DNA of 64,000 nucleotides from DATJPR01 sp963843525 (GTDB lineage Bacteria; Bacteroidota; Ignavibacteria; UBA10030; UBA6906). Position numbers and translations under genes: made by a program. Below are positions 43,593-51,686 of this stretch, piece by piece. The notes beneath the pieces were generated by a model, which saw only the letters and a program-made list of their open reading frames with translations, was not told the origin of the DNA and searched no databases. The DNA is taken from assembly GCA_963843525.1 (NCBI GenBank), contig CAWJKM010000002.1:1-64000 (forward strand), in the 5' to 3' direction. Numbering within the stretch: the stretch's first letter is position 1; each line of letters starts with the position of its first letter.

Positions 43593-43974
43593 ATCGAACG
43601 GCAACTCGGCGCTCCGCCCAAAAGACGGCGGACACGTAGCACACTAGATGGGCGCTGTTGAAACAAGGTTCGGCTAAATGTAAAATGCCCGCCTTCGCGA
43701 ACGCTTCGGCGGGTAAACCCGCCCGAGCGACCGTACTAGCCGCCGCATTATTCAGGCGGGGCGGGCTCGCTCAACCCCGCTCACGCGGGATTGCATGCTT
43801 TGGGTGAACGTAGTGCACCGTGGCCGGCCTCTGCGCGTAGATCGTCTGGGGACCAATAGACGTTCTTGAAGAATTACGGTACATTCAATCAGTGTCCGGA
43901 GTATTGCTTGCCACCTCGCTGGGTCTTCCTCGAGAAAGTGTTTACTTCCACTTCGCATGTCTCGGAGACCGAAC
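43593..43974 (+). repeat. Right core ATCGAAC and hairpin-rich spacer
   Basis: After the core come cggcaactcggcgctc, cgcccaaaagacggcgg, and cccgcc/ggcggg stems (43688-43770), with cccgctcacgcggga near 43785. No clean GTTRRRY core is found. The last 120 bases before the T9SS gene contain no recognised gene. Confidence 0.5.
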
Positions 43975-45264
43975 ATGAAACCCTACCTTCTCTTGACACT
44001 TCTTCTCTGCTACGCCAACTCGTCCCTCTCACAATGGGAGGATCGCAAGAGCAATTTGCCGATCCCTTGGGGGGTAGGCGCGGCCATTGACGCTTGCGAC
44101 ATGAGCACTGCCGTCGTGGCCCTGGCAAAGGGAATCTGGTTGACGCATGACGCCGGCCTTAGCTGGCTGTCGCTCGAATACTCCAATGCAAACGGCTTCC
44201 CGATGGATGTCACAATGCCGAACAACAGGCACCTCTGGGTTGCCTCTGATGCCGGGAGAATCCTCCACTGGAACGCCGGAAGCGGAATCTGGCAGATGCA
44301 GTACGAGGACACTGCGGTCACGCCTTTCATGAACTTCATTCAAATGTTTGACACCCTGAATGGGATTGCCATGGGGGACGCCAAGGCCGATGGACTGCCG
44401 GCCGTGTTCCTGCGCACGTCCGATTGCGGTGTGCACTGGACTTCAGTGAACGACAGTGCCTTTGGTTTCGCATCGGGGGACACCTGGCGCCGACTCGATT
44501 TTTCAAGTCGCTCCGTCGGATACTTCTATGAATCGGGTGCAAATCCCCAGAAGCTGTACACCACGCAGGAGGGGGGCAGCCATTGGATGGCACTGCCTTT
44601 CCCGGATACAATCCATGTGCAGAATCTCAACTTCTACGACGATCACATTGGTCTTGTAAAAGGGTTCTGGTGGGAGAATCCCTCCGTGAATGGACAAGTG
44701 ATAGCCCGCACGCTCAACGGCGGAAGCTCCTGGGAAGTCTTCAGCGATACAGCGATGCACTGGGGCAATGATTTTGAATTCGTACCGGGGGATGCAGCCA
44801 AGGTTTGGTTCACCGACAACAATAACCTCTTCTTCAGTGTGGACACCGGACGGAGTTGGACGCAGCGGTGGCCGAGAGGAGGGCGGGACATTGTCTTCAC
44901 AGATCCCGCGCACGGATGGGTCCTGGGTGATGATACACTCCTGATCTATACCTCCAATGGAGGGGTGACTGCACTGCGGGAGGCTGATGCTCCCTTTGCG
45001 GGGATCTTTATGCTTGACCAGAATTACCCCAATCCGTTCAACCCGTCGACCACGATCTGCTACGGACTGCCGCATCGGTCCCATGTCACGCTTACAGTCT
45101 TCAACACGCTGGGTCAACGCATCGCCGAGTTGGTGAACGAGGAGGTGGAAGCAGGGTACCATCGGTTCACTTTCGATGCAAGCGGGCTGTCTTCAGGTGT
45201 TTACTTCTACCAGTTGATCGCAGAAGGCTTCGCGCAGACGAAGAGGCTTGTCTTGTTGCGATGA
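43975..45264 (+). CDS. Secreted beta-propeller protein with T9SS sorting domain
   Basis: ATG 43975 gives 429 residues with a signal peptide (LLLTLLLCYANSSLS). Asp-box-like motifs (LTHDAGLSW, TSDCGVHW, TTQEGGSHW, TLNGGSSWE, SVDTGRSW) mark a YCF48-type propeller. The C-terminal 85 residues (QNYPNPFNPSTTI, FNTLGQRIAELV, SGVYFYQLIAEG) are a type IX sorting domain. It is a shorter relative of the protein at 14175 and should be exported to the surface. Confidence 0.9.
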   Translation: MKPYLLLTLLLCYANSSLSQWEDRKSNLPIPWGVGAAIDACDMSTAVVALAKGIWLTHDAGLSWLSLEYSNANGFPMDVTMPNNRHLWVASDAGRILHWNAGSGIWQMQYEDTAVTPFMNFIQMFDTLNGIAMGDAKADGLPAVFLRTSDCGVHWTSVNDSAFGFASGDTWRRLDFSSRSVGYFYESGANPQKLYTTQEGGSHWMALPFPDTIHVQNLNFYDDHIGLVKGFWWENPSVNGQVIARTLNGGSSWEVFSDTAMHWGNDFEFVPGDAAKVWFTDNNNLFFSVDTGRSWTQRWPRGGRDIVFTDPAHGWVLGDDTLLIYTSNGGVTALREADAPFAGIFMLDQNYPNPFNPSTTICYGLPHRSHVTLTVFNTLGQRIAELVNEEVEAGYHRFTFDASGLSSGVYFYQLIAEGFAQTKRLVLLR

Positions 45265-45406
45265 GCGCCGCACTGATCCTGCCCGCCGGCTTGCCCGCTG
45301 GTTTGTGGCGGGCAGGCAGGCGGGATGCGTGTGGCATGAAAAGTTCAGCGGCATGGCTACCCGCAAGTTGTTTTCTGGGACGATAACGATTATAGAAACG
45401 CCAACC

Positions 45407-45823
45407 ATGCTCCTGGCCCTCATCAATACTGAATTCCACTTCGGCTCGAAGGTCCGCAATGTGCTCTTCGTTCTTCTCGGTGTCGCCCTTCTTGTATTAA
45501 AGCGATGGTATTCAGGACCGTTCGACGAGATTGTTCAGTCCTATCTCGGCAACTTGTCGGTCTCGTTCGCAGTCTATTTCCTTTTTGCAAATCTGGAGTT
45601 TCCGCAGAGATTCAAGGGGGTTCTTGCCGCCGCCTGTGCAGCTACAGTTGTAGAGCTTTTTGAGGCGTTCGATGGCTTTGGCATCATGTCGAACACGTAC
45701 GATCCCGTCGACTTTCTCGTGAATGCCATTGGAATAGCGATCGCATTTTCAATAGACACCAAGCTCAGCGGGAGGCGTGCCAGCAAAGAGAAGACTCAGA
45801 CAGCTTCATCCGGGCAGAAGTGA
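45407..45823 (+). CDS. Small membrane protein, unknown family
   Basis: ATG 45407 gives 138 residues with about four hydrophobic segments: VRNVLFVLLGVALLVL, LSVSFAVYFLFA, GVLAAACAATVVELFEAFDG and DFLVNAIGIAIAFSI. The segment VVELFEAF...DPVDFLVNAIG resembles VanZ/DUF2809-like proteins where a conserved E and D...N face the membrane. Not certain. The upstream 45280-45320 hairpin (cccgccggcttgcccgc / gcgggcaggcaggcggg) marks a boundary. Confidence 0.45.
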   Translation: MLLALINTEFHFGSKVRNVLFVLLGVALLVLKRWYSGPFDEIVQSYLGNLSVSFAVYFLFANLEFPQRFKGVLAAACAATVVELFEAFDGFGIMSNTYDPVDFLVNAIGIAIAFSIDTKLSGRRASKEKTQTASSGQK

Positions 45824-46347
45824 GAGCGCCCTTGATTTCATTGCAGGCTCCATCCCGACAGTAGACTTGCAGCGATCAAATTGCGGTTGCGTTGAAAGCG
45901 TTGATGGTTCGTGGTTTGCCGCCTTGTGATGTGGACGAAACCTCATCCAAACATCGACAAGCAGAGCATCATCGGCAACTGTGAACTCGGCAGGCGTGGG
46001 GTGGCCACAGATTGGTCACCTCCCCTGCCGGACTGAATATAGACATCGTTATGTGAAACAGGTTGGCGCGGCTGGGATTCGCGACCCGCGAGAAAACAGA
46101 AACGGCCTCCAGATTTCTCCGGAGGCCGTCGGACCAGCGCTACTCACGCTGGTGCTGTAAGACTTCATGAACAAGATATTACCATCCACTGAGAAAGTCA
46201 AGCGCCGTGGTAAACAACGAGAGAGTTATCGCATACATCGACGGTTTCTCTCCACCTGTCGCTTCAGATTGTCACGCGCCTCCAGGTGCGGTTGTTCGAA
46301 CCCTTCCGGTGATGCCTGAACGCTCACTTGAGGATTCATTCCGTAGC
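45824..46347. other. Intergenic region with hairpins and gene remnants
   Basis: cctgccggactgaatatag then acatcGTTATGTG (46026-46055) repeats the 25.07 kb element. Two stable hairpins follow: cggcctccagatttctccgg / aggccg (46105-46132) and accagcgctactcacgctgg (46134-46156). Bases 46207-46250 read NNERVIAYIDGF, like the first strand of a NYN-domain RNase, but the frame then loses sense. gcgcggctgggattcgcgac looks like a tRNA T-arm and acceptor in reverse, without a full tRNA. Confidence 0.4.
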
Positions 46348-46797
46348 TCATTTATTCATCGCCTCCTTCTTGAGTGCTTCTTTCACCTTCGCCACGTCCG
46401 TGCCTGCTCCAGCTCCCTCATAAAAGGAGAGGTCCTCGTCGATTCCCACTAACCGGAGGCATTGACCTCCTGGGGCCTGGAAGTAAAGGTGAGGGTCCGG
46501 CAAGTCGATTTTCCTGACGAGACCGGAGTCGAGGATTTTTCGTCTCATTTCCTCCACATTGTCGGATTTGATTTCCAGCCAGATCGATCTCGCAGTCCGT
46601 ACGAACTCGCTCGCATCAGGGACATCCCCATAGAGAAACACGATATAGAAGTTTTCTCGCAGACGAAGGAAGTCCCTCTCGTCCTCCGCTTTCGTGATTG
46701 TGCCACCGAGGACATCACAATAGAATTTACGAATGCTATCCCGATCTTGTCGCGGAACTAAGACCGAAGAATGGTTTCCAAAAATTACCTTCGCCAT
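46348..46797 (-). CDS. VOC-family protein (operon gene 4)
   Basis: The minus-strand ATG at 46797 (RBS aaggagaa) encodes 149 residues: HSSVLVPRQDRDSIRKFYCD, VLGGTI, IVFLYGDVPD, SIWLEIKSDNVEEMRRKIL and LYFQAPGGQCLRLVGID. It is a single VOC module with His/Glu positions of the metal site. Last gene of the ArsR-SRPBCC operon; substrate unknown. Confidence 0.8.
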   Translation of the reverse strand: MAKVIFGNHSSVLVPRQDRDSIRKFYCDVLGGTITKAEDERDFLRLRENFYIVFLYGDVPDASEFVRTARSIWLEIKSDNVEEMRRKILDSGLVRKIDLPDPHLYFQAPGGQCLRLVGIDEDLSFYEGAGAGTDVAKVKEALKKEAMNK

Positions 46798-46878
46798 GAC
46801 GAATTCTCCTTCGCGGGGCACTTAGATTACTATCGGTGACTTCTTACTTGCGTAGCCAACTCTTCACTTCTGCAATGA

Positions 46879-47355
46879 TCATTCCCTTTCGGAGTGCGCA
46901 CTCCCAGCGGGGTCCGGATTGTCCAGAACGACGGAGCCGGTCTCCAGCAGTGACTTCAGGTTGGAGAGGACCATCGGCCATGCGGCGGATATCGCCGCGA
47001 TGAATTTCGAGGGATCGCGCGCGATGGTGTGGGTAAGGGTGAGCCGGACGGCAGGCCCGTGGGGTTCCAGTGTCACTGTACAAAGAGACTCCCCTTCGGC
47101 CTTGAGTTCGGCCCTGTGCTGATGCCGCCAGCGGATCACCAGCCTCCGGTGCGGCTCGGCCTCGGCGATCTCGCCGGTGTCGGTGATGCGGCCGTCGGGA
47201 TACACCATCATCCACGACGATCCCGTCGTCCATCCGCTTTCGCAGCGAACGCCGAACCAGTACTGCTTCATGGACTCCTCGTTCGTCAACGCTGTCCACA
47301 GCTTCTCCGGTGAGGTGCAGATGTAGGTTACGTATCGAAAGGCCGAGTGCGCCAT
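46879..47355 (-). CDS. SRPBCC / AHSA1-like protein (operon gene 3)
   Basis: The minus-strand start at 47355 (RBS gggagga) gives 158 residues. FRYVTYICTSPEKLWTALTN, MKQYWFG, GSSWMMVYPDG and LTLTHTIARD are typical of Aha1-like START-fold proteins that close a hydrophobic cavity. An upstream in-frame extension is unlikely because the RBS fits this ATG. It follows the second SRPBCC gene by about 100 bases. Confidence 0.85.
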   Translation of the reverse strand: MAHSAFRYVTYICTSPEKLWTALTNEESMKQYWFGVRCESGWTTGSSWMMVYPDGRITDTGEIAEAEPHRRLVIRWRHQHRAELKAEGESLCTVTLEPHGPAVRLTLTHTIARDPSKFIAAISAAWPMVLSNLKSLLETGSVVLDNPDPAGSAHSERE

Positions 47356-47454
47356 TGATTCCTCCCGTCGTCGATTCAGATCGTTCTGCGCCATCCTCTT
47401 CAAAGGTAGACCGACAGTCACCCTGCCGGTGAAGGGCATGGGTGTCGTAGCCAC

Positions 47455-47886
47455 CTAAGGCCGACGGCGCGCCTTGGTGCCAAAATGGTCCACTAACTTG
47501 TCGAGGAAATAGGTCCACCCGTCCTTGTGCGACTTTGCCGCATCATCATCGGGCAGGCCCGAATGCAGGAGCGTCATCAGGGTTTCTTCTCCCTTTTTCT
47601 CGAACGACACCGTCACCACGGATTCGTGCCCGAGGGTGTACTTTGACATCCAGGTATGCTGAATTCGGCTCGGTCGCTCGATTTCCGTAAAACGCCCGTA
47701 GTGGGCAGTCCCTCTGATGAGCCAGTACCAGAGCCCATCGACGTCCGGGTTGAAGATCAGTTTGTCATTCTCATGCCAGGGAGTGCCCGGGGTCTCCGGA
47801 TTCAACCACGCATCGAACACCTCCGCCAGCGGAGCGGGGATGGTCCGCTCAAACTTGAATTCAAGGGTTTTCGGGGATTTGTTCAT
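47455..47886 (-). CDS. SRPBCC / AHSA1-like protein (operon gene 2)
   Basis: The 143-residue START-fold protein has LEFKFERTIPAPLAEVFDAW, NPETPGTPWHENDKLIFN, SVVTVSFEKKGEETLMTLLH and KDGWTYFLDKLVDHF. Its ATG overlaps the ArsR stop (ATGA at 47883-47886), showing coupling. ArsR-SRPBCC pairs are common in bacteria; the regulator probably senses a small molecule that the SRPBCC proteins handle. Ligand unknown. Confidence 0.88.
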   Translation of the reverse strand: MNKSPKTLEFKFERTIPAPLAEVFDAWLNPETPGTPWHENDKLIFNPDVDGLWYWLIRGTAHYGRFTEIERPSRIQHTWMSKYTLGHESVVTVSFEKKGEETLMTLLHSGLPDDDAAKSHKDGWTYFLDKLVDHFGTKARRRP

Positions 47887-48218
47887 CGCTTCTTCTCCTT
47901 CTTCTTTTTGTCCTTAAAATAGTGCTCGAACTGGTCGAGGTGTTCGTTCCAGAACCGCTCGTACTCATGCACCCATTCCGCTACCTCCCGAAGCGGTTCA
48001 GCGCGAAAAGAAATGAGCACTTCGCGACCTCGTTTTTCCCGTTTGATCAGCCCTGCACGCTCAAGCAATTTGAGGTGCTTGGTGACAGCGTTCAGAGCCA
48101 CATCGAACGGCTCTGCAACATCGGTAAAACGAGTAGGTCCTGATTCCGCCAGCCTCCGGATGATTGCTCGCCTGGATGGATGCGAAATGGCTGTGAGGAT
48201 ATCGTTGAGTTGGTTCAT
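47883..48218 (-). CDS. ArsR-family transcriptional regulator (operon gene 1)
   Basis: The 111-residue winged-helix protein has ILTAISHPSRRAIIRRLAES, FDVALNAVTKHLKLLERAGL (recognition helix) and IKREKRGREVLISF (wing), with a Lys-rich tail. No metal-binding CxC motif is present, so it is a non-metal ArsR (YcdF/SdpR-like) type. It should repress its own operon through the palindrome just upstream. Confidence 0.9.
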   Translation of the reverse strand: MNQLNDILTAISHPSRRAIIRRLAESGPTRFTDVAEPFDVALNAVTKHLKLLERAGLIKREKRGREVLISFRAEPLREVAEWVHEYERFWNEHLDQFEHYFKDKKKKEKKR

Positions 48219-48224
48219 ATTTTA

Positions 48225-48244
48225 GTTACACCCTAAGGTGTAAC
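48225..48244 (-). promoter_or_regulatory. Operator palindrome of the ArsR operon
   Basis: GTTACACC and GGTGTAAC are perfect inverted repeats around CTAA, six bases upstream of the ArsR start. The position and symmetry fit an ArsR-dimer operator overlapping the promoter. Confidence 0.75.
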
Positions 48245-48704
48245 GTGTGTCAGCATTATTTTGTTCCCTGAAATCGAAATAGGTTGCGCGAAGGGACGCT
48301 TGAACTCCAAGTCATTGTCCCCATTGGAGATACGGAGTTCTGCCGGTCTTGGGAGTCAGCTCATTGGAGGAAGCGACGAAACTGCGGGAGGGCCTCCTAT
48401 AGCGTTCCGCTCTTTCATTGTCCCAATTTCTACGTAATATTGTCAGAGCTTGCCCTTATGCCCCATGACTATTTTCTTGAAGACAATTGTCACTGATGCG
48501 TTTGGTGAAAGCACTATGAGTCGTACTCGCTCCACGTCATACGTTATCATCAAAGGCGTGGAGTGGGACGCGCCGGAGTGCCCCCACATGTTTCGCGCAA
48601 GGAATGGTACCTTGTGATAAGGCGTTTTGCGGCACGGCAAGTCACAGCAGACGATGAGAGTAACGGTACAATCACTCTGATGGATTTCACTTGTAGAGGG
48701 TGAC
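48245..48704. other. Intergenic region with partial cassette arm
   Basis: Nothing coding is recognised; a 70-codon frame at 48284 has no family. ctcgctccacgtcatacg and ggcgtggagtgggac form a stem (48528-48565). The common left arm aaggcgttttgcggcac is at 48618-48634 without a good core. Confidence 0.4.
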
Positions 48705-49316
48705 ATGAAGGATTCAGTATTGACCTCGGTCGCAAGGTGCAGGGTTTACGCCTTGAGCATTTTCATTGTGTATGGAATTACCTGTACGACCGGAATTCTG
48801 ATGGTGCAGAATGGCAATGAATTTGCCCTTTCCCAACGAGACAAGATTGTCGGTGGAGCGGTGCAGAACGATAACGCATCACTGAACTATCAGTCTGGCA
48901 ACAGATTCAAAGCAGCCCTTTATGATTTTGTCGGCAACCTCTTCATCTCGGCAATTCCACAGACCGCAATCGGACTCGCAATAGTCCCACCATTTCTTAC
49001 GGTTGCTTACCAGGGTTGGGTCGGCGGTATTGTTTCAGTGGATGGTTCGCACCGGACCCGCTTCACGACCTTGAAGGCTACCGCGTACTATTTTATTGTT
49101 CTGCTCCTTCAGACAGTGGCGTTCTCCCTGTCAATTGGCGCCGGGATCAGATGCGGGGTCGAAACGTACAAGCACAACGCTGAAGTCGGTTGGAGGATAT
49201 GGGAATTTCGGATTCCAAGGAAAAGCCTAATTGCGGTTGGCTATGTCTACCTGGTGAGCACACCACTTTTTCTTATTGGATCCTGCTTTGAGTTCCTCTC
49301 ATCGTGGAATATGTAG
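48705..49316 (+). CDS. Membrane protein, possibly SpoIIM-like
   Basis: The 203-residue protein has about four hydrophobic segments and a central FKAALYDFVGNLFISAIPQT and PPFLTVAYQGWVGGIVSVDG. That pattern is reminiscent of the SpoIIM/stage-II-sporulation-M family (a membrane Asn and Gly-rich turns), which is also found in non-sporulating bacteria. Assignment tentative. The cassette closes with gtgccgtacaacgcg, gttcgcctgc and GCATAAC at 49362. Confidence 0.45.
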   Translation: MKDSVLTSVARCRVYALSIFIVYGITCTTGILMVQNGNEFALSQRDKIVGGAVQNDNASLNYQSGNRFKAALYDFVGNLFISAIPQTAIGLAIVPPFLTVAYQGWVGGIVSVDGSHRTRFTTLKATAYYFIVLLLQTVAFSLSIGAGIRCGVETYKHNAEVGWRIWEFRIPRKSLIAVGYVYLVSTPLFLIGSCFEFLSSWNM

Positions 49317-49324
49317 GGGATAAC

Positions 49325-49368
49325 GTGCCGTACAACGCGATTCACAAAGGAGTTCGCCTGCGCATAAC
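49325..49368 (+). repeat. Cassette right end (arm plus GCATAAC)
   Basis: GTGCCGTACAACGCG and ttcgcctgc precede GCATAAC at 49362. It is the last clear right-end core in the window. The partner GTTRRRY core before the next gene is not recognisable. Confidence 0.6.
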
Positions 49369-49550
49369 ACGTCAAGCGCAACGCAGCGATTCAAGTAGTC
49401 GGCTTCCCCGCATTCGTTCACCTTCAGGGATACTCATCGCATGACTCGGATCGAACATAGCATCACCATGGAGATCAAATGCTGCTATCGAAGGCTGGGA
49501 ACCACATGCTCAACGCCCTGGCGCTACGGTGACTCATTACAATGGGAGAA

Positions 49551-50219
49551 ATGGCTATGAGTAAATTGAAAGTTCTGTGTTTTGGAGTTTCAGTCGACGG
49601 ATATGGAGCCGGACCCAATCAAAGCATGGATAATCCAATGGGACTGGGGGGCATGTCTTTGCATGGATGGGTTTTACCAACGAAAACATTTCAATCACTG
49701 CACCTTGAGATGCCTGACGGTGGTGAAACGGGAGGCACGACGGGTGTTGATGATGATTTTGCCGCTCGAGGATTTGAAAATATTGGAGCATGGATAATGG
49801 GGCGAAATATGTTCGGCCCAATGAGAGGCCCCTGGAAAGATCATGCCTGGAAAGGATGGTGGGGAGATAATCCCCCATATCATACACCTGTGTATGTTTT
49901 AACTCATCATCCTCGGCCGTCTATTGAGATGGAGGGCGGAACAATATTTCACTTTGTCAGCGATGGAATCGAAGCGGCGCTAAATCTGGCAAAAGCGGGA
50001 GCCGAGGGAAAAGATATTCGGTTGGGGGGCGGGGCCAAAACAATTCGGCAGTATTTGAGTTCGAAGTTGGTGGATGAAATGCACATCGCTGTATCACCCA
50101 CGTTACTGGGATCCGGTGAGAGCTTATTGCAGAACATAAATCTGCCTGGACTTGGATATGAATGCGTTGAGTATGTCCCATCTGAAAAAGCGGCACACAT
50201 TGTTTTTAAAAGAAGGTAG
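49551..50219 (+). CDS. Dihydrofolate-reductase-like protein (RibD C-terminal family), fourth intact member
   Basis: ATG 49551 (or 49542/49557, same frame; RBS gggagaa) gives about 222 residues. VLCFGVSVDGYGAGPNQSMD, FENIGAWIMGRNMFGPMRGP, WWGDNPPYHTPVYVLTHHPR, IRLGGGAKTIRQYLSSKLVDEM and SPTLLGSGESLL are family landmarks of the DHFR-like RibD_C group, with a longer N-terminal insert than the other three here. Likely NADPH-dependent. Confidence 0.88.
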   Translation: MAMSKLKVLCFGVSVDGYGAGPNQSMDNPMGLGGMSLHGWVLPTKTFQSLHLEMPDGGETGGTTGVDDDFAARGFENIGAWIMGRNMFGPMRGPWKDHAWKGWWGDNPPYHTPVYVLTHHPRPSIEMEGGTIFHFVSDGIEAALNLAKAGAEGKDIRLGGGAKTIRQYLSSKLVDEMHIAVSPTLLGSGESLLQNINLPGLGYECVEYVPSEKAAHIVFKRR

Positions 50220-50254
50220 GAGTTTTGACTTCCGGCTGCTGAACGCCCCCGGCG

Positions 50255-50325
50255 CTTGCGCACGCCGATTTCGCAACGGCCCCGACCAAACGCGTCGGGG
50301 CAGGCGTGTTGCCTAAACTGCTTGC
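50255..50325 (+). repeat. Nested hairpin element (cassette boundary type)
   Basis: caacggccccgacc / gtcggggcaggcgtgttg followed by cctaaactgc. The same element occurs at 31078-31130 (ggcctcgac / gtcggcgcaggcgtgttg) and, partly, 37378-37400. Confidence 0.6.
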
Positions 50326-50465
50326 GCAATGTGAAGAGCTAGCGCAGAGGCCTTATCCCTTTCGATAAGACGACGCCAAATTCTTTCCACCCTTCAATGT
50401 GTGAATTTCCATGTCAATGTCCCGCACATTGATTTTTCCCCTGCCCCCCTCTATCTTACGGCACC

Positions 50466-51551
50466 ATGAGAATGTTCTTCGTCGCAGGCATCGGCATCGC
50501 CGTCTTTCTTGAGTTCCTGCTCGTTAGCAAGAAAAACAAGTCCGCATCCGACAGGGTTCTGACTGTGTGGATGTTCCTGATTCTGGTCCACCTTTTCCTG
50601 GCGTATCTCTTTATCACGGAAGACATCTACGATTTCCCCAGCCTGCTCGGTATCGAGCAGCCACTCCCGTTACTCCACGGAATATTTCTGTACATCTACG
50701 TCGCCATCCTGACGAATCAATTGCCGGAAAAGAGATCCCTGCTTCTTCTTCACTTTGTCGCGCCGATCGCTGTGTATCTTTACCTCGCGACATTTTTTAC
50801 TCTTTCTCCCGAGCAGAAGATCCAGATCTACCGGAACCAGGGAGAGGGTCATGAACTCTACCTCCTCATCAAAAGCTACGCGATTTCATTCTCCGGGATC
50901 GTCTATGTCACCTGGTCGGCTGTCTTGCTCAGGCGACACAGGATCAATATCAGCAACCGGTTTTCCGATCTGGAAAAGGTCAGTCTGCAATGGCTGAGAA
51001 TCCTGACGTTCGGCATGGGGGGCATCTGGATTCTCGTGATCTTCTTCCGGAGCGACATTCTTACCCTGTCGGGAATTGTGGTCTTCGTCTTCCTCATCGG
51101 ATTCTTCGGTATTCGGCAGGCCGTGATCTTTGCGTCGGGCGAGGCGCCTCCCGACAGTGGCGAGCCAAAGAAAAAGTATCCGAAATCGGGGCTGAGCGAG
51201 GAAACTGCCACGCAGCTCCATCAGGCATTAATACGCCTGATGACGGAGGAAGCCCTCTACAAGAAGAGCGATCTCTCGATCGCCGACCTGGCATCCCGGC
51301 TCGGCGTTCATCCCAACTACCTTTCGCAGATCATCAATCAAAAGGAAAAGAAGAATTTCTATGACTTTGTCAATTCCTACCGGTTTGAAGAGTTCAAACG
51401 ACTGATCGCGCAGCAGAAGAATCGACAGTACACGCTCCTCTCCCTGGCACTTGATTGCGGGTTCACCTCAAAATCGTCGTTCAACCGCTATTTCAAGAAA
51501 GCCACCGGAAAATCCCCCTCCGAATACTCCCTCGAACCGCAATCAGGTTGA
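50466..51551 (+). CDS. Membrane-anchored AraC-family regulator
   Basis: The 361-residue protein has seven hydrophobic segments in the first 230 residues (from FFVAGIGIAVFLEFLLV to FVFLIGFFGIRQAVIFA). A cytoplasmic AraC domain (about 265-355) follows: KKSDLSIADLASRLGVHPNY, LSQIINQKEKKNFYDFVNSY and SLALDCGFTSKSSFNRYFKK. This layout is common in Bacteroidota. It should sense something at the membrane and regulate DNA directly; the nearby hydrolase at 51687 could be a target. Confidence 0.9.
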   Translation: MRMFFVAGIGIAVFLEFLLVSKKNKSASDRVLTVWMFLILVHLFLAYLFITEDIYDFPSLLGIEQPLPLLHGIFLYIYVAILTNQLPEKRSLLLLHFVAPIAVYLYLATFFTLSPEQKIQIYRNQGEGHELYLLIKSYAISFSGIVYVTWSAVLLRRHRINISNRFSDLEKVSLQWLRILTFGMGGIWILVIFFRSDILTLSGIVVFVFLIGFFGIRQAVIFASGEAPPDSGEPKKKYPKSGLSEETATQLHQALIRLMTEEALYKKSDLSIADLASRLGVHPNYLSQIINQKEKKNFYDFVNSYRFEEFKRLIAQQKNRQYTLLSLALDCGFTSKSSFNRYFKKATGKSPSEYSLEPQSG

Positions 51552-51686
51552 CCCTGCAGAGTGCCAGCTTGCAAGGTGGCACCAGTTCTCCCGTGTCAGC
51601 CTTCAAGTTGAAGCGCCACCGCGCCGCACGGGACGTATATATGCACCGGAAGTTCAAACAACCCCTATCACAAATCCGGTGCAATT

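Noticed and set aside
46207..46452. NYN-domain gene
   Set aside because: Only about 12 residues (RVIAYIDGF) look right; too short to call.
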